NCBI GenBank assembly: GCA_013399875.1
Contig: VXAZ01003471.1
Coordinates: 2,035,783-2,099,782 of the forward strand
Length of the DNA stretch: 64,000 nt
Direction: 5' to 3'
From: Gymnorhina tibicen
Taxonomy: Eukaryota; Chordata; Aves; Passeriformes; Artamidae
The notes under the pieces are model-generated. The model was not told where the DNA came from and made no database searches. It saw nothing but the letters and a program-made list of their open reading frames with translations. This document shows positions 1 through 12,290 of this stretch, piece after piece. Numbering within the stretch: the stretch's first letter is position 1; every line of letters starts with the position of its first letter. The translations under genes and the position numbers were made by a program.

Positions 1-3000
1 CTTTCACAGTCTAACACCAAGAAATAAAATAAAAGATGATGAGGAGCTGTAGCTTGGTGTCAAAATTGGAGAGAATGCCCCTGCTGTCTCCCATGGCTCC
101 TGCCTCATAAATGCACCTCTATGGTTATTATATCACAGCTCCTGACACTGCATCACTTCTGTTCATCACTTTCTCTTCAGTTCCAACTAAATTTAAAGAA
201 CTTTTGATTTATTAGCTATTATTCTAATTTCTCATTTTTGTTATATTTTTCTATTATTGCTGCATTTTCATCACAGAAGAGCAAGATGTTGCTCTGGGGT
301 GCTGTTTTCCCCCCTTCACTTAAGGATTTCTCTGTCCTTTTTCCCTCTCCTTCATGTCCCCCGATTGTTACACTGTGAAAATTTGTCTGTTCTGTCTACT
401 AGTGATAGCCTTTAGATCAGGGTATTGTTTACTTCATAGCCTAAAAATGGCTCTTACTCCTTGATCTGACTCACTGTTTTACAGTACAGTTACTTACAGA
501 TCAGTTTGGTTTCAAATTCTCAAAGAAACAGATTCTATGGGGATTATTTTTTTCTGATCAAGGGATGGTACCAAACTAAAATACATTGCTGGAGGGAATA
601 TCCTTTCAACTTGGCCCTGAATATAAAGACCCTCTGACAGTTGTTTCATGACATTTGAATGTCTGTTTCACCCTTCTTCAAACTTTTTGGGATCAATTTA
701 AGGAAAAAAATGGAGAAATGCAGACACTCCCATGTCCCGTGAGGCATGTGAGTTATTGTTTACTGCTTTTTTTCCCAAGATACATAGGTAATTTCTTTGT
801 GGATGGAAGATTTTGCTCCTATTTGCTCTATGAATTTTCTTTTTCTAAGAGTGGAAATGGGTGTGGGGGGAAAGAATCGGAATCAAACCCCTCATTGTCA
901 TACAATTGTCACTCAGTGTTTGAAGTAACTGTTTAGCAGTTTTGAAGATGGTTTTCTTCATGTTTTTTAGCTCAGAAGTGGAAGGGTTGGGAGCACTGTG
1001 GAACATTGTGTGCTCACTCAGTCCTACCTGATGGAAGTGGTTAACTAATGGTTCTTTACTTACTACCTGAAATTTCTTGGTTTTTCAGAAGACTGGTAAA
1101 TACTGCAGAGAGTTTATATCAGTGTATCATCACTACCTGACATACTCCTCTTAATATTAGTTCGGTTTTTTAAAATTTTTTTTGTCTTTTGCATTTTTAA
1201 AGAAATGATTAATGAAAAGATATTAGCCTGCATGGCAAAGTTACAATATACTGTCTGTAAGAAAGGAGGGAGTCCCTGGACCTACATACTGCAGACCTCT
1301 AACATGCAGCCAAGCCCCATCCAGATGCTGATACGTGATTGAATGTTTCTGTCTGCTGAATCCCAGACAAGCAATGAAAAGATCATGCTGTGCAGTAGAT
1401 CCACTAGGGAGAAAACACATGTACACATCTAATTAAAAAAAGAAATCCACCCCAACCCTGAGTACAGCCCTGTGATGTCCTCTCTATTTTAGCTGAGGGT
1501 GTCATCCTATTGAAGGGTGTGAGGAATGCTCTAACAGTTTTTGGTAGTACCATTCTTCTGTAAGGCACCTGCTTGCTTCAGATGAAGTTGTTATCCTAGG
1601 TTGTGTTACTTACAAGTAAAATGTAAGGATAATTTCTTGAATCCTTGCAGTGTTCTAATTATTATTCTCACAAGGTAATGTTAGATTTAAAATGTTATTC
1701 TCAGTATGTTAACATCTACAAGTTTGCTTACAGGTCTTCCTTTAATTATGTGAAGGAGAGAACATAGGGATTTGCATTCTTGTATACCAGCCTTTTGCAA
1801 TCCCTCTGGCTCTTGCAGACACTACTCCCTTTTATTTGACTTGGTATTAAGCACCTGAATGTCTGGATTGAGGACCATGCTGGGGTCTGCCTTATGCTGA
1901 CAAGCAGTCAGCGAGGTGAGAATGAAGCACTTGGGCATCATGCAACACGTGTTCCACAGATAACCTAGAAGGAATTTTGGCTGAGTTAGGGTTGTCCTTA
2001 GGCTATCCCAATAGCTTACTCCCAATGCTCTTGTCAGCTAATTGTAAGAGATAATGCTCTCTCCAGGCTTTTAGGTTTTTTGTGTATCCCCACAAGAGAA
2101 TCTAATTAATGCCTATTATAGCATTGAGTCTGTGAGAAGTCATTTAAATGAGGCTATCAATCTGCTGTCCAGCTGTTACAGATCCAAGTGGAATTTGAAT
2201 TGACAGCAGAGCCTGAGAGGAGCTGTTTTATCTCTTTACCGTTTTTGGATGCATCACTTTAAAAGTGCATGGCAATAGATAGGGTTCCCAAGTCTGTATT
2301 TTGGGACCTGACTTCCAAAGGAGGTGAATACCTGCATCTTTAATTGAGTTGTGCTGAAATTGCAGATGATGCCTCTGCAGATCAGGCTCCCTGGAATTCT
2401 TAAAACAATTTCAGATGTGTGGTCTGTGGGCAACTACATCCAAGGATCCTTCTTGATCACCATTGCTTCTCACACATACCAGCAGGGCTACCACAACCAC
2501 CTCCTTCCCTCCACATGAGTGAAAATGGGAACTGAGATCCCTCAACAAGCAATTCAGCTTCCCCTTCAGATGACTAAAGCTTCCTTGATACAATGGCTGA
2601 CACTCATAGAAGAGAGTGACCACCTTCCTTCCTGCCCACACTTCATCAAGGCCTCCTGTTGCATAATTTTTGAGTTACAGGGAAAATCACAGCGGTTTAA
2701 TGGGGGTCAAGGCAATAAGCCAGCAACTTCAGTAAATGTAACTCTAAACAAGGGCACTGGAAAGGAGATGCACTAGGATGTGAGAAATAACCAAGCAAAC
2801 AAAAGCCCTTTAAAGTTTGAAAGAAGTTAATGCATTTACAGTGTTGTCTGTATTTTGGGCTCTAGGCAGCAGGAGATGGGAGTGGAGGAAAGGGAAGGGA
2901 GGAAGTTCATTAATTCTTTAAAGATTTTGTTCTTTCCTAGAATGTGGTATTTTTCAAAGGCCAAAGTTCAGTTAGCACCCGTGTGCTACCACTTCAAGCA

Positions 3001-3189
3001 TATAACTTTGTCTTTGTCTTTTACAGTGATCTGTTTAATAAAATTTGTGATCCTTTTCTGTCAGTGATGCACTTCTAGAGTACCACCAGTAGGCTTTGGG
3101 ACTTGATAGGAAAAAAGACCTTTCACATCTTCAAACGGTGGACAGCGTTTGAAGTGGTGGTGGTGGTAAAGTCCTATTACTTTGGCTGT
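1..3189. other. Unique non-coding DNA, no gene seen
   Basis: AT-rich single-copy-looking sequence. Open frames are short (under about 95 codons), lie on both strands and encode nothing I recognise. There is a short GGT-type triplet run near 3155-3170. No splice-flanked exon, CpG cluster or repeat could be supported here. Confidence 0.6.
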
Positions 3190-3249
3190 GATCTAAAGCC
3201 TGTTGAAGTGAATGGGAGTCTTTCCACTTACTTCAATAGCCTTTAGATC
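3190..3249. repeat. Palindromic MITE-like amniote fossil repeat
   Basis: The left arm starts gatctaaag at 3190. The right arm, read in reverse complement from 3249, starts with the same nine bases. Over 28 aligned positions the arms match at 23, with almost no spacer (centre near 3219/3220). The arms carry a 'ttgaagt...tggga' motif. From memory, palindromes with a 'ccaaagcccattgaagtcaatggga'-type arm are scattered in turtle, crocodile and bird genomes and probably derive from an old DNA transposon. I cannot give a database name. A second, more decayed copy lies near 44.44 kb. Confidence 0.6.
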
Positions 3250-4364
3250 CATATCCCTCCCTGTAAGCACAGCTAAGTCTAAACCATTTAATATTTGGAA
3301 GAAGACAGCAACCCAGATTACATTTCCTGGCTCTGGCGTTTCCTTTGTGTTGTCCTCAGGTCAAAACTTGTCTTCAAATTCTGTCTCTGCAATGTTTATT
3401 CTCACAAAAGGAGATAAAGGTCTTTGTTCCTCTAGAAGTCCCTAGATGACTAGATTGAACAAACAGAGCAGTAGTGTTCTCACTGTTTTCCATCACCTAC
3501 TAAAGAGCAGAACCTTCTCCCTCCCCCAGTGTTTCCATTTCCTCTACTTCCTGTCTTTGCAGATTGGGTAACAAATGCTGAATATTTCCTGAAGTTGACT
3601 AATGACAGGACATTGGTGTCTGCAGCTGAGCAGTCTGGTTAGTGCTGGGTTGAATTCTTGACTGCAAGGAGGTGCTACAGCTGTGTTTATGGAGTCGTCG
3701 TGTCACGCCTCTGCCCCAGTATGCTTCTGTCTTTTTAATACCTTAGGGTATGGTATCAGCCTAGTCTAAGCACCCTGTGGGAAACAGACTTCAAATTACT
3801 TTTAATTTTATTGCACTATTATTATTCCCTCGACAAAAAGATTATTATAGGCCAAACTGAGATACAGTGTTTATATGGGTTTTTTCTACATTTTGCTCAA
3901 CCAAGTCCATTAATGATTGGGGAAATCCATTAGCTGAAATGAATGGTTGTATTTGGTTTGTGCAGGTTTTGGTAGCAGGGCTGGCTACAGTGGTGACTTC
4001 TGTGAGAAGCTACTAGAAGGGCTCCCCTGTATCAGAGCCAATGCCAGCTCGCTCCAAGATGGAGAGCCAAGTCTGACACCATCAGTGATGGTGGTAGTGC
4101 CTCCAGAATAACAGATATAAGATGGAAAAAAAGTTATTGCTCAGAAATTATTACATCCAGAGAAGGTAGGAGTGAGAATGTATGAGAGTAACAACTCTGC
4201 AGACACCAAGGTCAGTGCAGTAGGAGGGGGAAGAGATGTTCCAGGTGCTGGAGCTGAGATTCCTCTGCAGCCCATGGTAAAGACCCTGGTGAGACAGGCT
4301 GTCCCCTGCAGCCCGTGGAGGTCCATGGTGGGAGTAGAGATTCACCTGCAGCTCATGGAGGAGA

Positions 4365-4670
4365 CCCACGCTGGAGCAGATGGATGCTGGAAGAAGGCTG
4401 TGACCCTGTGAGAAGGCCATGTTGGAGCAGGCTTCTGGCAGGAGCTGTGGACCCATTGAGAGGGGAGCCCACACTGCAGGTTTGCTAGCAAGACTTGTGA
4501 CCCCATGGGGGACCCACACAGGACAGTCTGTTTCTGAGGACAGCATCCCATGGATGGGATCCTATGCTGGAGCAGTTTGTGAAGATCTGCAGCCTGTGGG
4601 AAGGACTCATGTTGGAGGAGTCCATGGAGGAAGGTCTCCAATGGGAGGGACCCCACGCTGGAGCAGGGGA
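4365..4670 (+). repeat. Degenerate ~50-bp repeats inside the LTR
   Basis: A motif close to 'cccacgctggagcag' recurs near 4369, 4418, 4470, 4512, 4562, 4607 and 4652. Spacing is about 40-50 bases, and the copies are separated by 'gcagcccgtgg'-like sequence. The best-preserved copies are the first and last. Such arrays inside U3 are typical of this LTR family as I remember it. The open frames that cross this block on both strands are by-products of the repeat periodicity, not genes. Confidence 0.75.
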
Positions 4671-4886
4671 AGAGTGTGAGCAGTCCTTCCCATGGGGAAG
4701 AAGAAGCGGCAGAGACAACACGTGATGAACTGACCACAGCCCCCATTCTCCAAGCCCCTGTGCTGCTAAAGAAGGGGAGATAGAGAAATCAGGAGTAAAG
4801 TTGAGCCCAGGAAGAAGAGAGGGGTGGGGAGGAGGTGTGTTAAGATTTGATTTTATTTCTCATTATCCTACTCTGATTTGATTGGC

Positions 4887-4892
4887 AATAAA
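4887..4892 (+). terminator. LTR polyadenylation signal AATAAA
   Basis: A canonical AATAAA hexamer lies about 180 bases before the 3' edge of the LTR, where the R/U5 border is expected. A T-rich and GT-rich stretch follows (4900-4925). It supports the plus orientation of the LTR. Confidence 0.6.
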
Positions 4893-7800
4893 TCAAATTA
4901 TTTTTTCCTTGAGTCTGTTTTGCCTGTGATGACAACTGATGAGCATCCTCTCCCTGTCCTTATTTTGACCCATGAGCCCTTTGTTGTATTTTCTCTCCCC
5001 TGTCCAGCTGAGGAGGGGAGGGACAGAGTGGCTTTGGTGGGCACTTGGCATTCAGCCAGGGTCAATGCAGCACAATGGCCTTAAAAATTAAGAGGAAGAG
5101 AAGATAAGATCTTCCACAGGTGGAAATCACATTGGTTTTGGTTTACAGAAAGTTTGGTTACACGCTCCCGAAACTGAGAATGTTTAGAACTGAGTTTCTT
5201 AGGTCTCCCAGCTATCCTTTATACTGAGACTGTAACTGCTGAGAGGGAAAGGAATTTTATTTTATAGCCTAGGCTTTTCCTCTGAGATGGTTAGACTGTC
5301 TCTCCTTTTGTCTGGGGGATTTCTTTCTCATTATGTCATTAAAACTTCAATTGCTCCATTTCTTTTGTGCTGACTGAAATGCATAGATCTGTGTTTCTGC
5401 ATGTATCAAATTTTATGATCTTCTATGAGAAAAAAAATCAAATATCCATGTGTCCCTTGACCTGATTAGTAATGGCATTGATGTGAGCAGAGAGTCCAGT
5501 GGCAAAGAAAAACAGATTATTTCCTTAACTGGCATGCAATGGCTGTTGATTCCAGTGTCCTAAAGTGATACCATATATGCTTGCTTTGGAGCTGGAAGCA
5601 CCTCTTCAAAGACAGACAAAGATCAGCAACCAAAACAGTGGGCAACACAAAAATTTAAACTCCTAAACAAGGAAGGTAGAAAGACAGGATAGAAAAAGGT
5701 TGTGCAGTGATATGAGGGTTAAGATAAACAAGGAATTACAAGGAATCTTTCCCATGCGGCGGCAATGTTCATGGATCTTTGATCTAGAACCAGATTGTTC
5801 CTAATGAATGGAATTCACACCCTGATACCTGCTGGCAAATATAGCTGTGAAAAAAATCTTAAAATGAGTGGGCTCAACTCCTGGCATACTACAAAAAACT
5901 ATTTCTTTAACACATGTGCTTACTTTGGTGACACTGGCTTATTCTTGACTTAAATAGGATTTTAGCCTTGTTTAGTAATTGAAAGTAGAAGACATATTTG
6001 GGTTTTTGCATTAGTTGAGAAAGATTAAAGTAATCTAAATTTAGGATATACATAGAACACTTGTGACTACCTCTGGGGCATGTTTTTACTTGCTCTAACC
6101 GTTTGTCCTTTTTCAAATTGAATATCTTTGCTTTCATATAAATGTTTGTATGTTGGCTATAACAAATGTAGGAAAAACGTACAGTTCAGTAAAAAGCCCA
6201 CACACCATCAAGTCCACAACCCTTTTCTTCCTTTTCTCCATCTTCTCCATAACTGTTATTAATTTTTTTCCTCTGCTACGTTCTGATTCTCCAGTGTAGA
6301 GACTTTCAAATGAAAGTTAACAGATGCTCTTCCACACAGTCTGACTGCTCCTGAGGGGAGCTTGTTCCCACCAGACGTTTTACAACATCTGTTTGAACCT
6401 AACTTCACGCTCCTTCTGTTCCATCTCAAACTGGAAGCCCTGACGAGAAGAGATGAGAAGGTACGAGCACAGAGGCAGGGCTTTGATCCGCGATGCCACA
6501 CACTGACTGACATTTCCACTTACATTGAAACATGCTGCTCTCTGATACGTGGTAATAAACAGGACTGTTCAGCTGGCTAACAGAGATGGTGTTGAGACAG
6601 CAGGGAAAAAATTTCACCTTTGTTAGCAGAAAGGTTTTTTTTTATCTAAACCTTGGAAATATATTACATTGTTTATACAGTCTGGTAATTTTTTTTTGTT
6701 TGGTTTATTCACCTACAGCATGAAATTTTGTGTATTTTTTGATAAGCTAGCACACTTTTTCTACTGGGTTTGCTGGGGTTTGCAGGCAGAACTTCAGGAC
6801 TTTTTTTCCCTATACCAAATTTTGTCACTTCAAATTTCTGCTGCTGTAGTGTGCAAATATAATTTTTTTCTCCATTAGAGCAATGCAAACTTCTTTGTTC
6901 ATATTAAGCTTCTCTCATTCCAACTATTTTGTCTTTCTGTTCTTAATTAAAATTAGTTGCCTTTGAAATTATAGCCTTCAATGCTGTCTCTTTAAGAAAA
7001 TAGGGAAACGAAGATACACATTTTTCAGAGGGGGAAGGATATTGCAAAATTGTTTTCACAGTTCTTCAATACATCTAAAAATATAACACTGCTGAAACAA
7101 AGAAATTATTTCATTTCAGTGCCATAATGCAAACAGTTCTGAAGTCAACTGAAAACTTTTCCACTAGTACTGATGAACAGAGTTTTCTAGAGGTCTTTCT
7201 TTTTTAACATGTTATCTTTTGAATGCTGGCCTGTGAGAATAAAGAAATTTTATGCAGCATTTAAAAAACTTTGATAAGATATATCTTATTTTCCTTTTTT
7301 GAAAACTGCATGTTTTGTTATTTTAATCTATAGCCTGAATGCCATTGAAAAATGGTGAAAATCTTAATTTATTCTGGGAATTTTGCATAAAGGTTCTGGA
7401 GCAGCCTAAAAGCATATGTATTTTGAAAGTTAATAGTAATTTTACCAAAAATTCTCCCTGCCCAGTGATCTCTCATTCTGTTCTGGCTCCTCAAGTTTTC
7501 ACGAGCTGTTTAATCCCTAGTCCTCTGAGACAGGAATTTGGGAATAAATTGGGTCATCTTTCAAAACAGTAGTGTTGACTTAGTAATAATTTTAATAATA
7601 TTTCATTCATCCTTCATGTATTGCTATGGTCTGTTCCAGTCCTTCTAATAAGTCATCTTCCGGACTTACCTACTTCATTGTGTTGTGTCAGTGGCTGCTG
7701 GAAACGGGGATGGCCAATGATGCAGCAACCCTGCCATGCCTGCGAGAGTCACAGAACTGTCCAGACTCAGTATTTGAACTGCTTTTCATTGAAAAATCTC

Positions 7801-8550
7801 TTTGAAATTGTCTCCACAAATTTCTGAGCGTATCTTCAAGAGTTCCCTGTTGCTTATATAGGATATTGCATGCATCACGTAACAGAGGTGGACTGAGTGT
7901 CTGCTTGAAGATCATCACATGGTCTCACTGTGGTGGACTCCGAGACACAAAGGAAATCCAGAGAACTCTCTTACTTTGTTCTTCTGCAAACTAATTAGCT
8001 TGGACCAGTGGTATCTCCCAAGATCAGTAGTGCCAAATCAGTAAGCCAAATCAGTAAGGGGGAAGTTTCTCCAAGATGTGAGAACCCAGTACAGGAATTT
8101 CTAATACTTTAGGCTATTTGGATTTGATTGAAGCTGGTTTTTGAAAGTACTGAGAACCTTCGCTGAAGTATCTGACAGGATTGAGGCCCAAGTGAATTTC
8201 CCGATCTCCTTCCAGATCTTTTGTGAATTACCATGTCATGGCAGAGAGACAGTGTGGTATTATCTTGAGATTCAACCTCCAAATCCACAGCTCCTTCCCT
8301 TCCTAGATGGTTGACTCCAAGAAAGATTGGAGGTTTAGATAGTCTGGTCACATCACTTCAGATTCATGCTGGTAGATCTAGCAGCAGTGACATGAATGAA
8401 TGATTTCAATAAAATACAGTGGAATAGCATCTTCCACAAACCTATTTGTACCATATGTCATGCTTCCAAATGCTGCTTTTGTAGAACCCACAACCTTGGG
8501 GCCTTCTGCTTGTTATTAGTAACATTTGCTTTGAGTTGCTCACCATTTTT

Positions 8551-8598
8551 TGTGGTGGTGGTGTGGTGGTGGCGTGGCATGGCGTGGCGTGGTGTGTG
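8551..8598. repeat. GTGGT-rich low-complexity tract
   Basis: A near-pure G/T stretch built from gtggtg and then gcgtgg/catgg units. The drift from GTG triplets to a five-base GCGTG unit suggests two overlapping slippage phases. The glycine/tryptophan/valine-rich open frame reading across it is an artefact of this composition. Confidence 0.8.
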
Positions 8599-10623
8599 AG
8601 GGGGAGCAAGGAGTATCTGAAAACAGTAACTCTTACTCTATTCATTGACATAAACCGGCTGTCAGTTCCTTGTGGGACCCAGGCTGATAAAAAACAGGGA
8701 AAAACCATTTTATTTGCAATGTGAGGAATTTCAGCCTGTGGAGATTTTTAGTTCAACAGCAGTAAAGGTAGGGACAGCAACCAGTGAGGCAGTTAAAGGT
8801 TACATTCTCTCCCACCCTCTCTTTTTTCCCAGTCCCTTGAGTCATAATTAAAACTCCAGAAAGTGAGAAGCTGTTACTAATGCTAACATACAGTTTGGCA
8901 CAACAGAATCATGCATTTACTGACTTGTGGTTTTTATTTAATTTCATTTTTTATAGGTCAGGCTGAAATTTTACTTTACTATTTGGTTTACAAAGGGCTT
9001 TTTTTCTGAATCTGAAACTTTTAATTTGATTTGAGAGTTTCCCAGGTATAACAATTATGGAAACAAACACCTTGTTCAGCAGCCTGACAATAATTATCTC
9101 CTAATGGAACAATTAGGCATTTTAATCAGATGTGACTTTAGTGCTCTCAAGTTGAAAATGCTGGAGATGGTCTCTTGTGCTTTTTACTTCTTAGGATTTC
9201 TTCCAAGAGCTTAGCTGGACACAGAGATGAATTAGTTACCCTTTGAACCTTTTTGAGAGCTGTTCAGATTTGAAGGAGGCGTTTCATAATAATGATATGT
9301 ATATACTATCTTTCCCAGGACTGAAACACTATACAGGGTTACTTAGAAGGCCCCTACTCAGACAAGACTTTGTGAATATGGTGGGTAAAGTCTGAGAAAG
9401 AGTTTAGGATTTTGTAATGCTGCTTTCAGCCATTTCCTTGATGCGCCAAAATGCTTTGTGACTCATTCATAAGAAAGACTCCCTGTCAACGCAGGATTCC
9501 TTTGAGTACCTGTTGGACAGGTTTATTTACAAGTCTTTATGACTATTCATGTCTGAAGTTAACTACTGACAGGTCTCAGAAAGCTATTCCTCAGTAGAAG
9601 GTGATTATTTTTCTAAGACAAACTAAAGTGGCAGGGTGCTCAAACCTGAGACTCGTATAGGAGCTTATACTTCCCATGTACAAATATCACTGAGGCAATT
9701 TAAACTGGTCAGTGAGATTCTTGGAAAATCTCAAAGTGAAGGAGAAAGAGTTATTGGCACCTGTTGGATCACCATTGCCATTTCTTAAAATATATAGCCC
9801 CTTTTAAGGTCATCTGTTAAACTACTGGCCACCCCTGACCTTGCAGTCTGGTGTGAATTCACCTCAAGGTAATATGAACTACTAGATTTAAAAAAAAGTC
9901 TCCCTCCTGCTCCAGATACATTTCAGTGCTTAACAGCCATTTAAGTTTTCTTTTTTCCCTTTCTTGTCTACGGGATAAGATACCTTTGGTCTCAGAAAGC
10001 CTGGAAAGCCTTGGACTGCAGTTTACCTGATGGCATACTGTTCACAATAGATCCCAATTTTTCTTGTGTATGGAGAACACAAAGTTTAGGTCAGCCATTC
10101 CCTGTTTCCTGATTTGGCATTGCTGTGCAGGATATGGCAAACTGCGGGGCACACATTTTCATGGATTTACTGCAAGACCCCAGACATGCAGATGCAAAAA
10201 ACAACAGTGTCTCTTGAAATGCAGTCATAATCCTTGAAGAGTACTCCAGCTGCCATCCTCATTTTCATATTATTTCCTGATGCTGCCATCTCTCCAGTGT
10301 GACATGAGAAATGTGAATTGTGGGGAAAGCTTGCCTTGTTTTCGTTCCAAGGATAGTACATGAGGATTAGGTCTTCTCTATAGATTGCCAGTAACCAGTC
10401 TGTTAGATTAAGCTGCTTGCAGAGAACAAGATGTTGCAAACTGTGAAATCAGAGTACTTCCCCTCTAGTTGTTTAGATAGCATATCAAAGTGTATCTGCT
10501 GCCGTATTTAATAAGGCAGAATTGAAATTCTGCATTCAATTATGAGCTTGAAGCCTAAATATAAGTGTTTTTTACCTGCTAAGGTAGGAAAAGAGAGTAG
10601 AATTGCTTGATAAGCTTACCTGT

Positions 10624-10638
10624 GCTGCTGCTGCTGCT
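10624..10638. repeat. Short (CTG)5 trinucleotide run
   Basis: Five perfect ctg units in non-coding sequence, too short to be unusual on its own. Confidence 0.7.
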
Positions 10639-12014
10639 TGGAGTACTATTTTGTAGTGCTTATTTTCTACAAATAGCCATTCATCCATTTTTAATAAGAG
10701 TGAGTCTCAGACCAGGATACCAATTTCCACATGCATTTTTGCTATCCTGGTGAGTGTTTATTTTCATTTTGAAACAAAGTGAACTTTACTATCACAGAAT
10801 ATTTTAAATTAAAACAAAAAATCTCAAATTATGTATTGATACAGTGCACTTGTTTCTAAACCTCAGAAGAAGCCAAATAAGGATCCACACTGAGTAAACA
10901 GAGTATCTGCTTTTTAAGTATTTTTAGCTTCTGGTACTGCTCCTGGTTTGATCTCTGGCTTCTTGATTATTGAATCCTGAGGGTAGGGTCAAAGAGCCAG
11001 ATGTTCTCTCTCTTGTTTTAGGTCAGGAGTTAGGAATACTTCTTTCATGTCTTCATGGTTTGTAACCTGTAGACACTACCATAATATAAGTAATAATAAA
11101 CACACTGATGTGTGCCTGGTGGAACTCGTCTGAAGCCAATGGGTTATGTTAGTATAAGGTAAAAATTAGGCTGATTATTTGCCTTAGAGGCATCCTACAC
11201 TTTATGTATCTGTAAAAACTATTAACAATTACTCTCTGGGTAGCATTTACAGCTATGGTGCAGCTGCATGAAGTTTTTCTGAAGGTTTTCATCTTTGTGT
11301 CAACAATACTTAAATACATGCTGTCATGGAGAATTATGAGTGCATCCCTTATATTGCTGATCACCTTCTTATTCTGATATGGAGCAGCATCATAAGTGGC
11401 AGTCTGTAGTGCCCTTTACAGTAGTATATCCCAGGCTCCCAGGACTCTTCGTCTACATGCCATGACAGGAGATGGCACTTGGATTGACATTCCAACACCT
11501 TTCTTGCCCACACAGCGAAGCTCCAGCATTGCCAGCTGACACTTTCTTTTCACACTGGAATTCAGTAGTTATAACTCAGTCTGTTTGCATGTCTCAACTT
11601 CTATTTTTAAGCACCGCTAATCCTTAGCTAAGGGCCAGCCTTCATCTGGCCTTACAAGGGTGCACAGTGGTGAGGGAGGTGGCGAGGAAGAACTTTCCCA
11701 GACCTTGTGCGATTGTCCTTGAGAGCCAGGCACAACTGCTACCTTAAAAGCACAGACAGACAAGATGCTCTTGCCTTGTCTCCCCATTGAACACAGAAAT
11801 GGCAGCACTTGGAGGAGCTGTGCCCCACCACATCCCATATGGCCCAGAGAAAGAACGTTCCCTCTCTGAAGGACACTCCGCAAATGGCAATGCGAATCTA
11901 GTGCTCTCTTCTGTTGTGAGAGTGGTCTGCAGAGTGCAGCTGGGCTTTGAGGTGGTTGGATATGTATTTTTTTTAAACTGTGAAGGTCTTCATTTTGTGT
12001 ACTTTCCCTCAGGT

Positions 12015-12290
12015 TCACAGAGTTGTAGAATGCTTTGAATTGGAAGGGACCTTAAGGGATCATCGCATTCCAATCCCCCTGCCATGGGCCAGGGACACCT
12101 TCTGCTGGACCAGGTTGCTCAAAGCCTCATCCAATCTGGCCTTGAACACTTCCAGGGATGGGGCACACACAACTTCTCTGGGCAACGTGTTCCAGTGCCT
12201 CATCACCCTTACAGTAAAGAGTTTCTTCCCAATAGCTAATCTAAACCTACTTTCAGTTTAAGCCACCACCCCTTGTCTTATCAAGGTTAA
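12015..12290 (-). mobile_element. CR1 LINE 3'-end fragment (avian type)
   Basis: The plus strand shows the reverse complement of a CR1 3' end. It begins 'cacagagttgtagaatgc' and continues with 'ttggaagggacctta', 'caggttgctcaaagcc', 'cttccagggatggggca', 'ttccagtgcctcatcacc' and 'agagtttcttcccaat'. These follow the avian CR1 consensus nearly base for base as I know it, so the fragment is fairly young for this window. It is 5'-truncated, as most CR1 copies are: it holds only the end of the 3' region and no part of a complete reverse transcriptase. Homology fades near 12290. The open frame covering 11980-12261 reads antisense through the repeat and is not a gene. Confidence 0.95.

Larger units (their letters stand above)
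3935..5074 (+). mobile_element. Solo LTR of an avian endogenous retrovirus (ERVL-like)
   Basis: This block of about 1.1 kb matches my recollection of an LTR common in neoavian genomes. It opens near a TG dinucleotide (3935 or 3940), includes 'ggttttggtagcagggctgg', and closes with 'ccagccagggtcaatgcagcaca' at 5074, i.e. TG...CA-type ends. A TATA-like tataag lies near 4116 and a polyadenylation signal AATAAA at 4887-4892, so the LTR is in plus orientation. The middle holds diverged repeats of a 'cccacgctggagcag' motif. No gag, pol or env reading frame lies on either side, so it is a solo LTR, presumably left by LTR-LTR recombination. No clear target-site duplication is visible, so the boundaries are approximate and the copy is not young. 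The exact family is not certain. Confidence 0.8.
5075..12014. other. Unique non-coding DNA, no gene seen
   Basis: AT-rich sequence with small low-complexity tracts only: a GTGGT-rich run at 8551-8598, a 13-base duplication (gccaaatcagtaa) at 8032-8057, and a short CTG run at 10624-10638. Frames are short and overlapping. I could not identify any repeat family with confidence. Confidence 0.55.

Noticed and set aside
4151..4746. Overlapping minus-strand frames of 131 and 134 codons
   Set aside because: They read antisense through the repeated units of the solo LTR. The apparent periodicity in the protein comes from the DNA repeats.
11617..12018. 133-codon minus-strand frame next to the CR1
   Set aside because: No domain or splice context. 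The plus strand is open in part of the same interval as well, which indicates composition rather than coding.
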